From Austropuccinia psidii (lineage: Eukaryota; Basidiomycota; Pucciniomycetes; Pucciniales; Sphaerophragmiaceae): 64,000 nt of DNA. The notes under the pieces are model-generated. The model worked only from the letters and a program-made list of their open reading frames with translations, was not told where the DNA came from and did not search any database. The stretch covers positions 15,858,564-15,922,563 of the forward strand of contig JALGQZ010000009.1 of assembly GCA_023105745.1 (NCBI GenBank). The letters run 5' to 3'. How positions within the stretch are numbered: the stretch's first letter is position 1; each line of letters starts with the position of its first letter. Of the stretch, positions 1 through 11,491 are shown piece by piece. The position numbers were made by a program, and so were the translations under genes.

Positions 1-657
1 AGACTGTTTTTCACGACTGACAAGAGTAAATTTTACTTTTGGAGTAAGAGAATTGATGGCTATAACAGAATGTCTTCTTTGCCCCACTTTTCTCTTCATG
101 TTAGAATCTTTTCCTTTTATAATTAGTTTAAACATTGTTAAACCAATCAAATCATTTTGAACCTTTTAACCACGTGAAGAAATAATTATAATCATTGTTT
201 GTAACTTTTATAATCATTTTTACCCCTGAACCACCCCAAAAGTGAATTAAAGCATCTTTCATCACTGCAAACTTTGTCACTTTGTTTCCAAATTTACTCT
301 GGTCACATTTGGGCATGTTTTCTCTTTAATATTCTTTTTAAAGACTTTGTTCTTTAATTAATTTCTTGCAGTTCTTTGCTCAATTAATTCCAATTGAAAT
401 TGCTCTTGAAGAAATTTCTTTTGTAGCCTTAAATATTTCTTGTAGAGTATTTTTGGATACATTTTTATTGTTGGTAAAACAATAAATCTTTATAATATTA
501 TTGCTTTGTACTAATTAAGTTATAAACAGTAGAATTGGCGTGTTTTCTCTTAAAAATAATATTTCTTACTATTTTTAATTGATTTTTACCTTATTCAAGT
601 TTTGAGGACAGGAAAAGTACTTGATTTTTAATCAAAGTTTCATATCCACACCTTACA
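1..657 (+). mobile_element. 3' part of a Gypsy LTR (E2/E3 family), cut by the window edge
   Basis: This stretch matches the reverse complement of 49833-50515 almost throughout and ends in CACACCTTACA, the same 3' terminus as the solo LTR at 49833-51592; the LTR of E2 ends in CCTTACA. It is therefore the end of an LTR in plus orientation. It stops inside a gag fragment that begins at 658. The 5' part and any target duplication lie outside the window, so solo LTR and 3' LTR of a full element cannot be told apart. Confidence 0.8.
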
Positions 658-929
658 GTCACTGTTTAGGTTACTCTCAGGTGTGACAACATTAAGTTCA
701 ATATGAGTGGGGATAATATTTCTATTGATACGAATACTGATTCTAGAGTTATTTACAACTACTTCTGGGTCCTGTGCACTTCTTTCACCAAATATAACAG
801 CTTCTGGATCATTGGGTGTGACTCTCCCCTCCTCTGGCTGAAGGTGGTTTTGTTTTTGCCGTTGTCTCCTTGTCTTCCCCTGGAAGCTTCCTGGGATTTT
901 GAAGAATGTTGACTCTTGGCCACTGATCT
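658..929 (-). pseudogene. Fragment of Gypsy gag (E4 type)
   Basis: The sequence is colinear with 39545-39821 of E4, which encodes the central part of Gag on the minus strand. Similarity ends exactly where CACTA-B starts at 930, and the E4 copy simply continues there, so the CACTA inserted into this gag. The left side is bounded by the LTR ending at 657. It is a decayed fragment and the deepest layer of the nest. Confidence 0.75.
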
Positions 930-975
930 CACTAGGGCAAATCTCACATCAATTGTTGGCAATTTACTTCATGTC
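930..975. repeat. Terminal repeat of CACTA-B
   Basis: It begins CACTAGGGCAAATCTCAC and aligns with the 46-bp terminal inverted repeats of CACTA-A, with a few substitutions. Here the fourth base is T, giving the textbook CACTA start, while both CACTA-A ends read CACC. Confidence 0.8.
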
Positions 976-2051
976 AAGCAAACCTCAAGCAGGATAAAAG
1001 TCAGACTCACATCAAGCGAGAATCAAGCAAACTTGCAGCACACGTCACACTCTGGTCTTTCACCAAAGCCTGTGAAATCCACCAATATTGGTTCCCATGT
1101 GCCTTCAACTGAGACTGCTAACCACAGGATCCTCCCTCAACCATCCAAAAGTTGGTAAAAATTACACAAGACCCGCCTGTTTCCACATGCACACATCAAA
1201 GAGTTCCTTCAGCCAGTCTCAATGTGGAGAAGGGGTGTGTGACTTCTAATGTCCTCCATGAAAGGACTTTGTCTCAGGGGGTGACACTGGTGGAGCCTGC
1301 CAAACAATCCCGCAGGTGCGGTTGTGTGTGTGACACGCAAACCAAGGACAAATGATGTGCTGTCCTAATTTTGTGTAGCCATGAAACAGCTCAGAATGAG
1401 TGGGTGAAATGGTTGGAGCCCTCCGCACAATGAAGTGGGTGCATGGGTGTATTACATGCACACAAAGGCAAAGAATGTGAGGGCCTAATGTCAAGTGGCA
1501 TCAACCATTTGGGGTGACACATGTAGAACCACTGTTGGTGTGTGCGGGTGCTTGCGCAGGGGCATGTGCAAGTGCAGATTAACTTGTGTGTGTGTCCTTA
1601 TGGGGGTGCATGTGTGGGTATGTAAGTGTGAGACTTGCGCATGTGGGGGGGCCAATTTCTGAAACCTACCTGCAAAAAGCACTCCCTAGGGCATGTGACT
1701 CCATGCAACTTACAAACATGCAATCTCCCAGGGACGCAATGTAATGCTGAGGCCCACTTGGATGATGGGCCAATCTTCCCCTTCCAACATGATGATGGTG
1801 CAGTGGCGTCATTTTAGATCCTGTGATATGTGAGTGTGTGGGTCATTGAATCATTGCAATTGGCTGATTAACACCATACCCAATGGCAAAATATTCATTT
1901 ATTTGTGGCCATGTGAACCAATGAGCTTTACTTGTCACAATGGCATGTTACTGCCACCAAATCTTGAGGAAGTTATTTCTCTAGCAAAATTCCTAATGAA
2001 GATGAGATCATTGTGTAACTGTATCACAATATTTTCATCAAAAAGAATATA
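976..2051. other. Subterminal noncoding region of CACTA-B
   Basis: This is the degraded inverted counterpart of 33635-34343 in CACTA-A. It includes a GT-rich stretch (about 1500-1650) matching the GC-rich tandem repeats at 33885-33995. No gene is supported here; the short frames that cross it are not conserved between the two copies. Confidence 0.7.
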
Positions 2052-4846
2052 CTAAATATCATGAAATAAGGGTTTTATCATTACAAGCAGGCCACATGAC
2101 ATCAATTTGTTGTCATACAATCCACAGTGACCTTCTATTTCTTCTTCAGATATAATCAAGTGTCTGTTATCAAAACCAACAGCTTTATAAATATTGAGAT
2201 GCGGCCAATTCGGTAAGAAAGTCACATCAATCTTCAAAGTTTTTAAGATCAGAAAGTTATTGTTCAGTATGCTAGATGGCTCAGAGACTTTAAAAATGCT
2301 ATTAATAATACCAAATTCCTGTTAGTTTCCCCTCAGGAAGCATATCACACTGTTGCTAACATTTTTGGATTCAGTTGGAAATTTATTGTTCCCAATATTA
2401 ATGTTTGAAACTGAAAAATACCAGGGCGAGACAATCCTTGAAGTGGGATGACTTGTGGATTGTACAGTAGTGTCTAAGCTTATCTATTCAAATATTTCCC
2501 TTGTGGAATAAAAAATCTGTAAGTACAAAACTGGGCAGTCATAATTTTGTTGGTAATGGCAGGATGGTTTGTTATATTTTTGGGGATTTAATGGGACAGG
2601 AAGGGGTTATTGGAAAAGCTGTTTTATTTTACATGGGACAGATGGGGATTTCAGGAGAACAGAAAGGTTGGAACATCAACAGATATGTTGAAGTGAGGTT
2701 TTATCTATATCATCTATTCAGAGTTGCAAGAAGTTAGTCTTTTTCAGATCATGTGTTTAATCAATGCGAATATATCTATCTTATTAATTGACTTACATAT
2801 TTTGTTATTTATTGGAATCTTTGCAAATACTCCAATCAAGTACTCATAACCACATGTGGCTGAGGCTTGTGCTGGCCCCCAACGTTGGAAGCGTTTGGGA
2901 ATATGATCAGCAAAATGATGATTTGGTTTACTTTTCTGTTTTGGGAACAGGTGTTTATTGGAAAGGCGGAATTGTTTGCAATGTTCAGCAAATGCAGTCA
3001 TATCATCCATTGAAACATTCCAACTTGTGGCAATGTTGATAGCACTAATCAAGTGGAATGTATTCTTGGTTAGCTCATTTGGAATTTCTTCTGCTTGAAC
3101 CATTTTTCTTTGAGTGTTGGGGGAATTGTGTTCATCTAATGACATCTGTTGACTGAGCATTAAAAATGGAATATAGAACTTGTATAAGAGAGCTCATTCA
3201 GCGGCTTTGAAACTACCAAGAGAGGGGGGACCCATTTTTTGTGGTATTCTTGTCCATGACAAGGGAATTATGGTATCAGATATGATTTGTTGGAGATGCT
3301 CCAGAGCCTCACCCTTGATCTGGTGATCACTCAGTGCACTGATATCCAGCTCAGAGGGGATTTTGGAAGTGGGAATGTAATCCACATCAAATGAGGGAAT
3401 CTCCACAGAGCCACTAGATGGATGGGCATGGGGAAGTAATTTTGTTGTGTGGAAGTATTGGGTAGTGACTCATTTATTATTCTTTCTGCATCTCTTCTCA
3501 GGGAGCGGGCTTCTTTCAATGTGATTTGATCAAGAGAGGTGTTGGAGGTCATGGAATATGAGTCTGAACTGTTAGTGTCATTTGATTTCCTGTGGGACCT
3601 GAATTATATTTTTGATTTGGACTCCGGAATGCACAATTTGAAAGTTGCATGATCCTTCAAAATTTCGAGGATTAAATTATGCATTATGTCCAGATTAACC
3701 ATTCTGGTTGCATCCCAATACGGAAGGTCTTCCAAAATTTAATATTGCGCTCCATACTCAGAGAAAATTGCTTGTCTTTGTTGTGGGGATTACCAAAGCC
3801 ATGTTGCAATGGTTGATTTCTGATTTTGGGATGAGTGTGGGTAGTGAAATTCTTTACCAATTTCTTCAATTTGAGCTTTGTGAATATTGCAAAAATTACA
3901 AAAGTGGTTGCCTGAATGATAAATAAATCCAGTAAGGTTGGGCATGGCCACTACATCCGAAATGGCCATGAGGATGGCAACACAGATAAATGGTCCTTAA
4001 GGACCTGTTGAAGTTGGTGAAAAATGGTAACCTTGTCATAGCTCTTTGAGCTCCTTGATGAGTGTCATTAATAGGTAATTCAATTGAAGGGCAGTTGGCT
4101 CCAGCGCACCAGGGATGATTCCCAAAACATAGACATTCTCTGGCTTCAATCTTTCACTTTGGGGGAGATTAAGACAAATAAGCATGATAGGTCCAATGCT
4201 AGCCAACCGGGTTGACTTTCCATGTGCATTAAACCAGTCCACATAAATGGAGGAGGCCAAAGCACCAGGAATGGACATGAATGGGGGGTCATTGATATTT
4301 CTAGTGCCAGTGAAGCGTCTCATGACCATTCTATCCCTGATGTCACATTTGGGGCAACCTTTGGCACTTTGGGATTGTTAATGTTGATGCAGAATTTCCA
4401 CAATTCCAGCCCGCTGGAGAAATCTGGCAAGACAATTGTTGAATGGTTGATAAATGAAATTTTTTGTTGGTATAAACGTTTGCTTCATGTTGGTTGTGTG
4501 TTGGGTGTGGGCTTCAAAGGAATTGATGAATTCCCCTAATGATTGTATGCAGGGGGGATCATTGTCATTTGGTGCATTATGGAATTGAAAGTGGGGTTGG
4601 TCATTTGTGAAACATTCAGCAAGGCCATTAAGAAAGAAACATTGAGGAAAGCATATATAGTTTTGAATCACTGGCTCCAATTGGAGTTTTCAAATATGGT
4701 ACTGAGATATTGAGGTATATGGAATGCAGGAGTGGGGGGACCACCTGAGCTTGAGATACTGGAATTTATCAGCAGGTTCAGGGCAGGGTGAGAATGTGTG
4801 AAGCCCTGTGGGGAATATTATACCTCAATGATAGAATGGCTGATTA
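2052..4846 (-). pseudogene. Tnp2-type CACTA transposase, decayed copy (C-terminal and central part)
   Basis: Translated on the minus strand this region aligns over its whole length with the transposase at 30498-33634. Pieces include the C-terminal domain ending in IKPLFHDI, the region equivalent to PNHHFADHIPK, and the WFNAHGKSTRLASIGPIM block. The frame is broken into at least six parts by frameshifts and stops. At 4847 the gene is cut by the E4 LTR and resumes at 42724. It cannot make a functional transposase. Confidence 0.85.
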
Positions 4847-6271
4847 TGTCAGGTTGAGTCTATGTAGGAGTGGTAGTTAGGCTATTTACAACTTTACCTG
4901 TGACTGTGACACATGATAAAAGCCTAAGAAGTAAAGTATTGATTCATAATAAGAGTAAAAGGGCTTTACTATTATGAAATAGTGGTGGTGAGCGCTGTTG
5001 AAAGCCCTGTGTGCAGCTTTACCTGTTGGATGACATAAATGAAGACTAAAACAATTAATATTATAATTATACCTGTTTATTTTCCAATAGTATACCTGTT
5101 TTTTACAGTTGCACTATGTAGGAATTTAAGAGTAGGATGGGGAAAAGCTTTTCTGGCTGTAAAAAGCCCTCCTTTTATCCTGAAATGGGGTAGAAAGGCT
5201 GTTAGAACTTTCCATGTAGAGGAAGTGAAGGTTTTTTCACTCTCTGAGACAGGCTTGTGGTTTGCAAAGGCCTGTATAGCCTTTGTTGGGCTCAGATGTG
5301 GATTGGAAACCACATCTGGGCAGCTTTCACCAATACAGGGTGAAAATCTTCATCTGGGGACCACATAGCCTTCTTCTGATGTGTATGATGTGTAGAATAC
5401 TGTACAGAAACTGTATGGGACGCCAGTATTCACTTATTTATGAGGTATTGAAGTATAAGAATGCTTCTTTGTCTGTTTTACACCTGATAATCATGGTTGG
5501 GGGATATTCTCCCATGGTAAGGCTGTATTGGCCAGAATGTGGGATTATGACCTGAAAACAGCCATAACTTTGTCAGTTCTTAAGATATCAACCTCAAAAT
5601 TGGTTCAGTGTGTATCCCTGTATGTGTTCTACACAGTTGTAACTTTTTTGATTTGGTTATCATGAAATATGGCTAAGGTATCTCATGTACAAGATATTTT
5701 GTACATATGCGTGTTTGAGGCAAAAGCTGTATTGGGCTTGTTTGCCCCATAACTTTTGTTCTAGTTGAGATATGAGGAAATGGATGACACCATCAGATAG
5801 CCCTGATTGTTCTCTCTCTAAAAAGACCTCACTTCAGTTATCTCACACTAAAGCTGTAGAAGTTAGATGGGAGGTGAATGTTTTGTTCACCTTTATTTGG
5901 CCTGAAATTGACCATAACTCCAGTAATATTGGTTCTAGCTCAGTTTGGCTTGTACCATTGGATAGCCCTGGCTTAGAGCTTCATTTTGAATACCCATTTC
6001 ATGGGGTTAAGCCTCTCTTTCTATATTTTAGAGGGGAGGTTAAAATTAAGGTTTATGCTCAGCAATAACTTTGAGCAGGAATAACTTTGTTATTTCTTGT
6101 CCTATGGTGATGGGACTTATATTTTCAGAAAGAGGTGAGTTTCCTCTTTTTTTTGATCCCTTTTGAGCTTATTTGGCTCAGCTCCATGTTTTGGTGGTAT
6201 CTTGGCTATACCATTGGTTTATGGTATTTTGGCTGTCATGTTGTGCTCTGGTTTTGTGTCACAGGCTGACA
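4847..6271 (-). mobile_element. Complete E4-family LTR, left
   Basis: It runs from TGTCAGGTTGAG to CACAGGCTGACA, the same termini and the same 1425-bp length as the LTR at 41299-42723. The short inverted ends TGTCAG/CTGACA are typical of LTRs. It also contains the uninterrupted sequence into which CACTA-A inserted in the neighbouring copy (CTTGT followed by CCTATGG near 6096-6107). Confidence 0.85.
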
Positions 6272-7131
6272 GAGGAAGTGAAGATTTTTTCACCCACTAG
6301 TACTGGGTTGTTGTTTGCAAACACCCCGTATAACCTGTATTGGGCTCAGATGTGGTTTCACCAATACAGGGTGAAAATTTTCATCTGGGGACCTCACAGC
6401 CTGATTTTGACTTGTATGACTCATAAAATGCTGTACAGAAGCTGTATGGGACCCCAGTATTGACTTAAATATGAGGTATTTAAGTAAAAACAAGCTCCTT
6501 AATCTATTTGACACCCCACATTCATGATTATGGGATATTATCCCATGGTAAGGCTGTATATGACAGCAGGTGGTAATCTGACCTTAAAACAGCCATACCT
6601 TTGTCAATTATTGAGATATCAACCTCAGAGTTGTTTCAGTGTGTAGTTCTGTATGTGCTCTACACAATGGTACCTTGTTTGATATGGGTATCATTAAATA
6701 TGGCAAAGTTATCAAATGTACAAGATTTTTGTACATTTGCATGGTATAGGCAAAAAGCTGTATTGAGGTTTTTTGCCCCATAAATTCTGTTATACTTGGG
6801 ATATGGGAAAATGGATGACACCATCAGATAGCCCTGATTGTTCTCTTTCCAAAAAGACCCCACTTTAAGTACCTCACACTAAAACTGTAGAAGTTAGATG
6901 GGAGGTGAATGTTTTGTTCACCCTTATTCGGCCTGAAATTGACCATAATTCCAGTAATATTGGTGCTAGCTCAGTTTGGCTGGTACCATTAGATTGCCCT
7001 GGATTAGAACTTCATTTTGAATACCCATTTGATGGGGTTAAGCCTCTCCTTCTGGATTTTAGATGAGAGGTGAAAATTAAGGTTTATGCTCAGCAATAAC
7101 TTTGAGCAGGAATAAATTTGTTATTCCTTGT
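6272..7131 (-). mobile_element. 5'-truncated E4-family LTR, interrupted by CACTA-A
   Basis: Directly after the complete LTR, sequence starting GAGGAAGTGAAG matches the LTR again from about offset 372. It runs to CTTGT at 7131, where CACTA-A begins. The remainder of this LTR is at 34393-34563. Its first 372 bases are missing, so an unequal LTR recombination or a deletion joined two LTR copies. Confidence 0.75.
7129..7131. repeat. Target-site duplication of CACTA-A, left
   Basis: TGT here is matched by TGT at 34390-34392. The intact LTR copy has the sequence only once. Confidence 0.85.
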
Positions 7132-7177
7132 CACCAGGGCAAATCTCGCATCAATTGTTGGCGATTGACTTCACGTC
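7132..7177 (+). repeat. Left terminal inverted repeat of CACTA-A
   Basis: The 46 bases match the reverse complement of 34344-34389 at 41 positions, ending in GATTGACTTCACGTC. Beyond this, TCACGTC-like and GTCAAGC-like short motifs continue in both subterminal regions, as expected for transposase-binding sites of CACTA elements. Confidence 0.9.
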
Positions 7178-7529
7178 GCACCGCTGTCAGTATAAAATCT
7201 TGCTTCAGTCGCGTTAGTGTCACTTTATAGTCACTGGATTTAGTGGGTCACGTCATGTCAGCGTCAAGACAACGTCAATCGTCACATGTGTCACATGAGA
7301 ATGTCACTCAAAGCCCAAACCCATATCAACACCATTCACAATGTTCGGGTAATTTCACCTCATTGGCTTCTGCATCCCCACCTAATCCGCCCCAATTCTT
7401 TGCATGCTTACGAGCCCACACTGCCCTCCAGATGAGACTCCGACACTGCCCCCCCATCTCCGTCCTCACCACTCCTTACGCTTTCACACCCCCGCCCATA
7501 CCATCTTTATGCTCACGTGGTGCACTCCC

Positions 7530-7720
7530 GACATCACTTATCCTTACGCTCGCTCAAGTGCCCTCCCAATATGCTCCCGACATTGCTTACCATCCTTACG
7601 CTCGCGGAGTGCACTCCCAACATGCACCCGAAACCAATCATCCTTACGCTTGTGTAGTGCCCTTCGACATGCTCCCGACACCACTTATCCTTACGCTTGT
7701 GTAGTGCCCTCCCGACACTG
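7530..7720 (+). repeat. Subterminal tandem repeats, array 1
   Basis: About four copies of a unit near 45-50 bp, with the core CCTTACGCTYG and the tail CCCGACATGCTCCCGACA. The copies differ by several substitutions. Long frames cross the array in more than one phase, as expected of a repeat whose unit has no stops; I do not read them as genes. Confidence 0.8.
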
Positions 7721-7859
7721 CTAGCCGCAGCATTCTTCATCAGAAGTCTTAGTCAGGACTGGGATCTATCTAATTTAATACATACTCTATATGACATCAA
7801 ACCGTTTGATCTAAACATAGTTTTAAACCGTGTAGCCGTAGAACATTGTCGACGAGGCA

Positions 7860-8075
7860 TGCCTACCATCCTTACGCTTGCGGAGTGCACTCCCGACATG
7901 CTCCCAACACCACTTATCCTTACGCTTGTGTGGTGCCCTCCCGACATGCTCCCAACACCACTTATCCTTACGCTTGCGGAGTGCCTCTCAACATGCTCCC
8001 GACACCACTTATCCTTACGCTCGCGGAGTGCCTCTCAACATGCTCCCGACACGACTTATCCTTACGCTTCCGTAC
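7860..8075 (+). repeat. Subterminal tandem repeats, array 2
   Basis: About five copies of the same unit as array 1 (ATCCTTACGCTTGYGNAGTGC followed by CTCNACATGCTCC). It is separated from array 1 by about 140 bp of unrelated sequence (7721-7859). The units here are more alike than in array 1, suggesting recent local amplification. Confidence 0.8.
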
Positions 8076-8612
8076 TACATCCATAGTGTACGGTGGCTTT
8101 TTGGCGTACACGATGAAGGCAATTGCCGAAATATGCTGAGTGGCCTTCTCTGCCAACAGGACCTAAGGGGAAATTGGTCAGTATATTCACAATGTTGTGG
8201 TTAGGGTTTAAATCATGAGACTCACAAATTAAAACCTAATAAGTGGACTATTTAAGACAAGAGAATTGTGTCTCCTGTTTTTCCGACAAAACCATTTTAT
8301 TTCATATCATTCAAATGGAACACTTTGCTTAGTCCTTACCTCTTGAGCGTTGAATAGTTCAAAAGTTGACTTTAGTAGGTTTCTCACTAGTCAACTTTAT
8401 TCAATGTCTCACAGGGAAGTGATTTCATTTGCATGATATGAAATAATTTGCAAAACATTGCCTCCTTCAATTTCCCGACAAATCGCATTTTGCAAATGCG
8501 ATTATTTTACTTGCACCTTTTTTCTTGAAATTGGATCTTTTTATTCAAAAATTTTCAAACAAGTTATCAATCAACTCGTCACCATCTATTTGCTTAATAA
8601 ACTACCTCCGCT
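8076..8612. other. Noncoding region upstream of the first cargo gene
   Basis: I see no gene here. A pair of AGTTGACTTTAGT / ACTAGTCAACTTTA sequences near 8353-8400 forms an imperfect inverted repeat. It probably holds the promoter of the gene starting at 8613. Confidence 0.5.
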
Positions 8613-10829
8613 ATGGCCCAAACCCCGGGAAATTCAACTGAATTCAATGAACGACCAACTTCAGCCCCAGAGAGTGGAAGTGAAATCTCTGATATCGCCA
8701 GTAGTCGTGAATTAGGCATTGAAGTAGAGAGCCAGTCACATGAAGATAATCAAGATACCGCCGTTCTTCCAGAATGTGAGTATGCATCCATCTTGAATAT
8801 TTCTAATCTCCCAAAACCTGATATTGTGTCATAGCCTTTATTTCAGGTCAGCCTCCAAGCTCTCAGAAACCGAATTTTAAAAGTTATGAGAAGGAAAAGA
8901 CTGTTGAACCTTGTGCACCGACAGAAGATGATGGGCAAGCTGATGTAACTTTCAGTGGGGAGGTGGAAATTATATCCAAGGAACAATTTGTCTCCAACAT
9001 TGCTCAAACAATCCCAAGGCTCGAAAAAATCCAAAATGATAGTAAAATTCCTGAATATGTGCGTCAAAAGATTGCTGAAGCCATGAGCCTGCTCAAAATG
9101 GATTTGAACCGTAAGTCCATTACTAATTCAAAACAAAGTTGATAAAAATAGCTGCTTACAATATATGGGCAGGTGTGGAGGTGGGAGAATCTCTACCTGA
9201 AGGATCTTGAGTCGTAATTGGATTTCCAGGCAAAGGATTAGGAAAAAGACCAAATATACATGCGACCAAAAAAACAAACAAAAAACGCCGTACCTTTGAA
9301 GCCGCAAACGATTCTTGCAATCAAGGTCATTAAATTATCAATGTTGAAGGGGACCATATTGATAATCAACCTCCGCATACTGAACCCCCCCCAATAATCA
9401 ATGAAACAATCCATGATGAAGCTCCACATACTGAAAGCCCCCCGATACCCAATGAAACAATGCATGATGCAACCTCTCCCACCTCTCCTCGGAATATTCA
9501 AGCCTTTCAAGAAAGGGAAACAATTAAACATGATACAATGGGACAAGATATGACTGATATAGTTCCTGACCCTGAGCCCGAAGTGTCATCATCTGCTAAT
9601 TTTCAAGGAATATTTTTATCCCGCATGGAAGAGTTTGCAGGTGTTTTGAATTATCATTCCAATATTACTCAACAATCATGGAAAAGGGGGCTTGATAATA
9701 TCAATAGTATTTACAAAAATTGATGGGACAATTTACCAACAAAAGATGCTCATACATTCCTGCCTGTTGGTATTAAGGTGATCAGTAACCGAGAGCTTAA
9801 AATGTCGGCCTGGCTGGTGAGTTTTATCTTTGTGCATGATACATGATTATTGGCTGTTGACTGGTGATATAAATTGCAATATACAGGGTTAGATTTTTTA
9901 AGCCAACCAAAACAGAAGGTTTTTTTGATCACAACATTTGGAATCTCAAATTGATGAAGGAATCAGCTAAACCTCCAGAGAATCTCCCAAAATCTGAACA
10001 CTCCTTCTTCAAAATGGTTCAGAGCCTTCTTTACCCCGCCAATCCAGTTAAACATTTTTGGGCAAATGTTATGTTTGAATCCATTAGTTTAGTCTCATAC
10101 GATGTGGTTGCACCCAAACCATATGTTGCACCAACATCAAATTCGACCGATCCTCTTGGACTCGAATGGGGAGCAGTTGAATACCTTGCCTCCTGCTTGA
10201 GTAAATCGAAGCAACGTGCAACCCAACTCAGCATTGAAGGTGGCGGGGCTGACAATGAGCTATCCACAAAGCCGCACAAGAACCTGGAAGATCTAATGGA
10301 TACAGTTATCCATTTGATGATTGCGTACAACATGGTACGTGCACATACAAAGGTCGAAGTTAATGGCATCAAAGGCAAACTCACGAACTCCAAAAAAAAT
10401 GAGGCCATCAAAGATCTTTTGGCGTGTCACAAGAATCTTGGAATAAATCGAATTTCCTATGGTATATTAGCGGCATTCTGTGCGGCGGGGGTTCGTGGTT
10501 TGATGGTATGCTCAGATGGCTGGAGAACAAGCTCAGTTAAAGGGGCTTTATCACTAATTGACATTTCCGCAAAACTTTCAGAGGGTCAAAATCTAGTGGA
10601 GCCAGTGTGGCTACGTACTAATAAGTATATATGTAATTTACTGAATAAAAGTTTCTTCTCATCAGAGTCTTTTAACCCCACTGTACCTCTTAGATTTGAA
10701 TTTGCACGATGCTTAGTATTAGACTTTGGTGATGCCTGGGTGGCGAAACGCGGTCTTGGTTCAAGTGATGAGGTCACCTTGACGGTACCCAGGTCAGCTA
10801 AACTCACAACCATCATTGACCCGTTTTAG
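8613..10829 (+). pseudogene. Unknown cargo gene of CACTA-A, four exons, disabled
   Basis: Exons inferred from splice sites and frame are 8613-8775, 8847-9110, 9173-9816 and about 9887-10829; the first two introns (71 and 62 bp) have clean GT..AG borders and keep the frame. The product would be near 670 residues. Its N-terminal half is acidic and low in complexity, with a repeated PPHTEPPP/PHTESPPI-like segment and a basic patch (KKTNKKRR). The C-terminal 300 residues look globular (MVQSLLYPANPVKHFWANV). I do not recognise the family. This copy has in-frame stops at 9208-9210, 9331-9333 and 9721-9723, and the last splice junction is one base out of frame, so it is dead. It is the first gene inside the left end of the element. 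Confidence 0.6.
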
Positions 10830-11491
10830 ATTAGCTTTGTACTAGATAGATTGTAATTGAATTTTGCAAAGTGATTTATGAATTTAATAATCATGACTTC
10901 TATCCTACTACTGCCCGGAGGCCACAGTATGAATCCCAATAGTAATTGTACGGCGTCATGCCTCTGTACATCATTGAAAAGACTCCGACAAGACGCAAGC
11001 TGAGTCAGGCAGTTGTGCGCGCAAGGAGCACATGCGGGGGCATTGCAGGAGGTCGCGTTTATCACTTCCCGCCAGCCCATAATAGGCCAAATGTTCCTGT
11101 GTCTTTCAAGGGGACTAGGATAACTAGGGATCCGCAGCAGGATGCATATTGCATTTGCGTGTGCTTGTGATATTTCAAATGGTTGCATGGGAACATCAAT
11201 GTGTAAAATTGAATAATGCACTATCCACTGCACTTTTCATGTTCAGGTATTTGAGATCGCGAATTTGCAAAGGTCAGGTGTGATCTTTCTTTTTAGCCGC
11301 AATCAAAAAAGATTCATCAACCGCAATTCAATTTAGGTGATATTAATAAATCAGTAATCATTTGTTTTCATTTCATTTTCTGCTGAAAGCATGCCATTCA
11401 CGGAAAAAGGAAACTCGCAAGAAAGGTTCGGGCTGAGGAAGTAAAGTGTGAGTTGCTTGCTTAATCTCAGTGTATATATGCTTCCACAATT
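10830..11491. other. Intergenic region between two cargo genes
   Basis: No supported gene. It should contain the terminator of the preceding gene, and the promoter and any short 5' exons of the dioxygenase-like gene, whose true start was not found. Confidence 0.4.

Noticed and set aside
7243..8204. Several overlapping frames of 97-153 codons, rich in Pro, Cys and His
   Set aside because: They run through tandem repeats in two or three phases at once and have no conserved counterpart; they follow from the repeat unit lacking stops.
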